A DNA stretch of 64,000 nucleotides, from assembly GCA_965279355.1 (NCBI GenBank), contig OZ257155.1, forward strand, positions 1,178,001-1,242,000, given 5' to 3'. The translations under genes were made by a program, and so were the position numbers. Under the pieces are notes generated by a model that was not told where the DNA came from, ran no database searches, and was given only the letters and a program-made list of their open reading frames with translations. Source of the stretch: G965279355 sp965279355. GTDB lineage: Bacteria > Pseudomonadota > Alphaproteobacteria > CACIAM-22H2. The stretch's first letter is position 1. Every line of letters begins with the position of its first letter. Shown piece after piece: positions 61,075-64,000 of this stretch.

Positions 61075-62565
61075 ATGGCAGCCCTCGATCTCGTCCTGAT
61101 CAATCCAGGGACGGGCAGCCGCACCTACCAGGACCTCGCCAACGACCTGACGGCCATCGAGCCGCCGCTCTGGGCAGGCCTGATTGCGACCTACACCCGC
61201 AACAAGGGTTACAGCGTCCGTATCATCGACGCTGAAGCCGAACATCTCGGCTCCGAGGAAGTTGCCCGGCGTGTGGCGGCCCTCAATCCGCTTCTGGTCG
61301 GTATGGTGGTCTACGGGCACCAGCCGTCGGCATCGACCCAGATGATGGTCGGCGCCGCAGCCGAGTGCCAGGCGATCAAGGAACTGGAGCCAAACCGCAA
61401 GATCCTCATCCTCGGCGGCCATATCTCCGCCCTGCCCGAACGGACGCTCCGCGAAGAAGCCGTGACTTACGCCTGCAACAGCGAAGGGCCGGTGACAGTC
61501 GATCAGCTTCTGGTCCAGCTCAAGAGCGACACACCCGACCTGTCCAAGGTCGAAGGCCTCGTTTACTGGGACGGCGACCAGGTGAAAAGCAACCTCGCCC
61601 CCAAGCTTCTCCTTGATCTCGACAAGGAGCTCCCGGGCTCCGCCTGGGACCTGCTGCCGATGGAACGCTATCGCGCCCATAACTGGCAGTGTTTCGGCGA
61701 TCTCTCGTCGCGTCAGCCCTACGCGTCGATCTACACCACGCTCGGCTGCCCTTATCGCTGCTCCTTCTGCTGCATCAACGCGCCGTTCGGCAAGCCGAAC
61801 TACCGCATGCGCAGCCCCAAGGTCGTCGTCGACGAGATGGAGCATCTCTACAAGACCTACGGCGTGAAGACCTTCAAGATCGTCGACGAGATGTTTGTGC
61901 TGAACGACCGTCACGTCAGCGGCATCTGCAACCTGCTGATCGAGCGCGGTCTCGGCGCCAAGTTCAACATCTGGGCCTATGCCCGCGTCGACACGGTGAA
62001 AGCAGTGCACCTGGAAATGCTACGCAAGGCCGGCATCCAGTGGCTGGCGCTGGGCATCGAATCCGGCAGCAAGCACGTCCGCGACGGCTCGTTGAAGTCG
62101 CTGAAGCATGACGACATCGTCGGCATCGTGCGCGAGATTCAGAAGGCCAACATCAACGTCATCGGCAACTACATCTTCGGGCTTCCGGATGATGATGAAG
62201 CTTCGATGCGCGAGACGCTGGAACTCGCCAAGGACCTCAACTGCGAGTTCTCGAACTTTTACTCGGCGATGGCCTATCCGGGCTCGCCGCTCTACAAGAT
62301 GGCGGTCGAAAAAGGCTGGGAGCTACCCGACAGCTGGGGCGGTTATTCCCAGCACTCCTTCGACGCCAAGCCGCTGCGCACCGAGAAAGTGTCGGCCGGC
62401 CAGGTGCTCAAGTTCCGCGACGAAGCCTTCCACGAATATTTCGCCAATCCGCGCTACCTCGACATGGTGACGCAGCGTTTCGGCTGGGATACGCGCAAGC
62501 ATGTCGAGCAGATGAGCAAACATCGCCTGAAGCGGAAGCTCGTGGATGAACTCGTCCCCGCGTGA
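61075..62565 (+). CDS. B12-binding-domain radical SAM protein
   Basis: A 496-residue class-B-like radical SAM enzyme. The [4Fe-4S] motif CxxxCxxC is C225, C229 and C232 (LGCPYRCSFCC). The N-terminal about 190 residues are Rossmann-like and resemble a cobalamin-binding domain ('LDLVLINPGTGS', 'EPPLWAGLIATYTRNKGYSVRIIDAEAEHLG'), but without the classical DxHxxG. The GGHISALPE region is typical of the family. It overlaps the nucleotidyltransferase gene by 20 bases, so it is part of the HddC/HddA operon. Possibly methylates or rearranges a sugar intermediate. Confidence 0.86.
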   Translation: MAALDLVLINPGTGSRTYQDLANDLTAIEPPLWAGLIATYTRNKGYSVRIIDAEAEHLGSEEVARRVAALNPLLVGMVVYGHQPSASTQMMVGAAAECQAIKELEPNRKILILGGHISALPERTLREEAVTYACNSEGPVTVDQLLVQLKSDTPDLSKVEGLVYWDGDQVKSNLAPKLLLDLDKELPGSAWDLLPMERYRAHNWQCFGDLSSRQPYASIYTTLGCPYRCSFCCINAPFGKPNYRMRSPKVVVDEMEHLYKTYGVKTFKIVDEMFVLNDRHVSGICNLLIERGLGAKFNIWAYARVDTVKAVHLEMLRKAGIQWLALGIESGSKHVRDGSLKSLKHDDIVGIVREIQKANINVIGNYIFGLPDDDEASMRETLELAKDLNCEFSNFYSAMAYPGSPLYKMAVEKGWELPDSWGGYSQHSFDAKPLRTEKVSAGQVLKFRDEAFHEYFANPRYLDMVTQRFGWDTRKHVEQMSKHRLKRKLVDELVPA

Positions 62566-63340
62566 CCCTGCAGCGGCTGGATCGCAAAGCCTCGCTTCTG
62601 TCGATGTCGCGGTCCTGGCCGGCGGGCTGGGCACGCGGCTGCGCTCCGTCATCGGCGCGACGCCCAAGATCCTGGCGCCCATCGGCGACACGCCGTTTAT
62701 CGATCATCTCCTGACCTGGCTGCGCGGCTTTGGCGTGCGCCGCGTCGTGCTGTGCCTGGGCGTCGGCTCGCAATCGGTGCTGGACTATCTCAAGGCCCAT
62801 CCGGCGCATGACATGGAGATCGTGACATCGGTCGAGCCCGAACCGCTCGGCACCGCCGGCGGCATCCGCTTCGCCGCCCCGCATTTCAAATCCGATCCGG
62901 TCGTGGTGATGAACGGCGATACGTTCATCGACGCCGATCTCGGCGCCCTTGTGGCGGCGCATCGGGCCGCCGCCGCCAAGGCCTCGATCCTCTGCATCCC
63001 CGTTCCCTCCACGGCGCGCTACGGCCGCCTGGATATCGACGGTTCAGGCCGCATCGTCCGCTTCGCCGAAAAAGACCCCGCCGATACCGGCCCCGGCGCC
63101 ATCAATGCCGGCATCTATGCGTTCTCGCGCGGCTGGCTCGCCGATTTCGTCCGCGGCACCGGCCCGTCGCTGGAACGCGATGTCTTCGCCGCCGCGCCGT
63201 CAGGCACGTTTCAGGCGGTGCTGGCCCCGGCCGGCGCCAGCTTCATCGATATCGGGACCCCGGAAAGCTTCGCTGAAGCCCCGGGGGTTATTGCCCGCGC
63301 GCTCGCGCGTCGGGATTTTGCAAAGGCTGTCCGCGCATGA
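62546..63340 (+). CDS. Nucleotidyltransferase, HddC-like (heptose-1-phosphate guanylyltransferase type)
   Basis: A 264-residue sugar-nucleotide transferase. It has the GTP/NTP-binding signature AVLAGGLGTRLRSVIGATPKILAPIGDTPFIDHLL, the metal Asp in 'VVMNGDTFIDADL' and the late 'GAINAGIYAFSRGWLADF' element. Similarity to HddC (GDP-D-glycero-alpha-D-manno-heptose synthase) is inferred from the downstream HddA-like kinase. Its start is inside the radical SAM gene; its stop overlaps the kinase start (ATGA). GTP specificity is not proven from sequence. Confidence 0.85.
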   Translation: MNSSPRDPAAAGSQSLASVDVAVLAGGLGTRLRSVIGATPKILAPIGDTPFIDHLLTWLRGFGVRRVVLCLGVGSQSVLDYLKAHPAHDMEIVTSVEPEPLGTAGGIRFAAPHFKSDPVVVMNGDTFIDADLGALVAAHRAAAAKASILCIPVPSTARYGRLDIDGSGRIVRFAEKDPADTGPGAINAGIYAFSRGWLADFVRGTGPSLERDVFAAAPSGTFQAVLAPAGASFIDIGTPESFAEAPGVIARALARRDFAKAVRA

Positions 63341-64000
63341 TCATCTCCCGCACCCCGTTCCGGATTTCGCTGTTCGGCGGCGGCTCCGATTATCCCACCT
63401 GGTATCGCGAGCATGGCGGGTCCGTGCTCGGCATGGCGATCGACAAGTACTGCCGCATCAGCGTGCGCCACCTGCCGCCGTTCTTCGAGCACAAGCACCG
63501 CATCGTCTATTCGCAGATCGAGCTGGTGAATGACGTCACCAAGATCGACCACCCTTCGGTTCGAGCGATCCTCAGCGAGATGCGCATCCAGAACGGTATC
63601 GAGGTCCATCATGACGGCGACCTCCCCGCCCGCTCCGGCCTCGGCTCCAGCTCATCCTTCACCGTCGGACTGCTCAACGCGCTCAATGCGCTGCAAGGGC
63701 GGCGGGTAACCAAGCTCGAACTCGCCCGCGAGGCGATCCGCATCGAGCAGAACGTCATCAAGGAGAATGTCGGCTCGCAGGATCAGATCTGGGCGGCCTA
63801 TGGCGGGCTCAACCGCATCAATTTCCTGCAGGACGACACCTTCCAGGTCCACCCGATTATCCTGCCGTCGCAGCGGCGGCTGGCGCTGCAGGGTTCGATC
63901 ATGATGTTCTTCACCGGACTGTCGCGCTATGCGTCGGAAATCGCCGGCAGCAAGATCGCGAATCTCGAGCAGAAGAAGAAAAACGTCTTCCGCATGACCG
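63337..64000 (+). CDS. GHMP kinase, HddA-like (heptose-7-phosphate kinase type), cut at window end
   Basis: An open frame from ATG 63337 to the window edge, at least 221 residues. It opens MIISRTPFRISLFGGGSDYPTWYREHGGSVLGMAIDKY, the typical start of HddA/FucK-type GHMP kinases, and has the GHMP motif 'LPARSGLGSSSSFTVGLLNAL' at about residues 94-114. 'GSQDQIWAAYGGLNRINF' is also family-typical. It is overlapped with the HddC-like gene, and together they would phosphorylate and activate a heptose or hexose. The C-terminal portion is not visible. Confidence 0.88.
   Translation, partial: MIISRTPFRISLFGGGSDYPTWYREHGGSVLGMAIDKYCRISVRHLPPFFEHKHRIVYSQIELVNDVTKIDHPSVRAILSEMRIQNGIEVHHDGDLPARSGLGSSSSFTVGLLNALNALQGRRVTKLELAREAIRIEQNVIKENVGSQDQIWAAYGGLNRINFLQDDTFQVHPIILPSQRRLALQGSIMMFFTGLSRYASEIAGSKIANLEQKKKNVFRMT

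Overview
The window is GC-rich, densely packed bacterial DNA with short gaps and many ATGA/GTGA/TGATG start-stop overlaps. It looks alphaproteobacterial. The signs are a CysN-CysC fusion in a cysG-DUF2849-cysI-DUF934-cysH-cysD-cysNC operon, a sigma-54-type urea transporter promoter, many TctC/Bug binding proteins, a PlcP-like/glycosyltransferase pair and a palindromic repeat. Genus cannot be fixed from sequence alone; Rhodospirillales or Hyphomicrobiales are both possible. I see no tRNA, rRNA, CRISPR array, transposase or phage gene, and no gene-free stretch above 300 bases.

Layout. 1-4731: urtABCD urea ABC transporter on the minus strand, with a -24/-12 promoter. 4795-12109: assimilatory sulfate reduction and siroheme operon, minus strand. 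12321-17349: a LysR regulator, three consecutive orphan TctC/Bug periplasmic proteins and a beta-hydroxyacid dehydrogenase, minus strand. 17414-21818: a LacI regulator with a perfect operator, then a Gfo/Idh/MocA oxidoreductase, a DUF993 aldolase-like protein and a sugar isomerase/epimerase, which look like an uncharacterised carbohydrate catabolic module. 21855-23723: KTSC, JmjC-like and ankyrin proteins. 23911-29958: an M24 homologue with altered metal ligands, a Tat-exported deaminase and a three-gene ABC importer, with a LacI-type operator-like site between them. 29955-41373: an SDR and four GMC flavoprotein paralogues, interrupted by a hydrolase and a lipid-remodelling group (PlcP-like phosphoesterase, glycosyltransferase, diacylglycerol kinase). 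41375-49931: a kinase fusion, an acyl-CoA synthetase and an acyl-CoA catabolic operon that starts with an HMG-CoA-lyase-like gene, apparently initiated at CTG. 50056-55263: cytochrome c, apt, a PAS histidine kinase, a creatininase-family amidase and a hydrolase.

55404-64000 is the most interesting region. Thiamine-diphosphate E1 alpha and beta subunits, with no E2 or E3, sit in one overlapping operon with a ColD-type (active-site His) sugar 3-dehydratase and an NAD-dependent sugar epimerase/reductase. A radical SAM protein, an HddC-like nucleotidyltransferase and an HddA-like kinase follow. My inference is a GDP-sugar pathway for a deoxygenated, branched-chain surface sugar, in which the E1 pair transfers a two-carbon unit to a ketosugar. 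The precedents I recall are YerE in yersiniose and AviB1/AviB2 in avilamycin biosynthesis.
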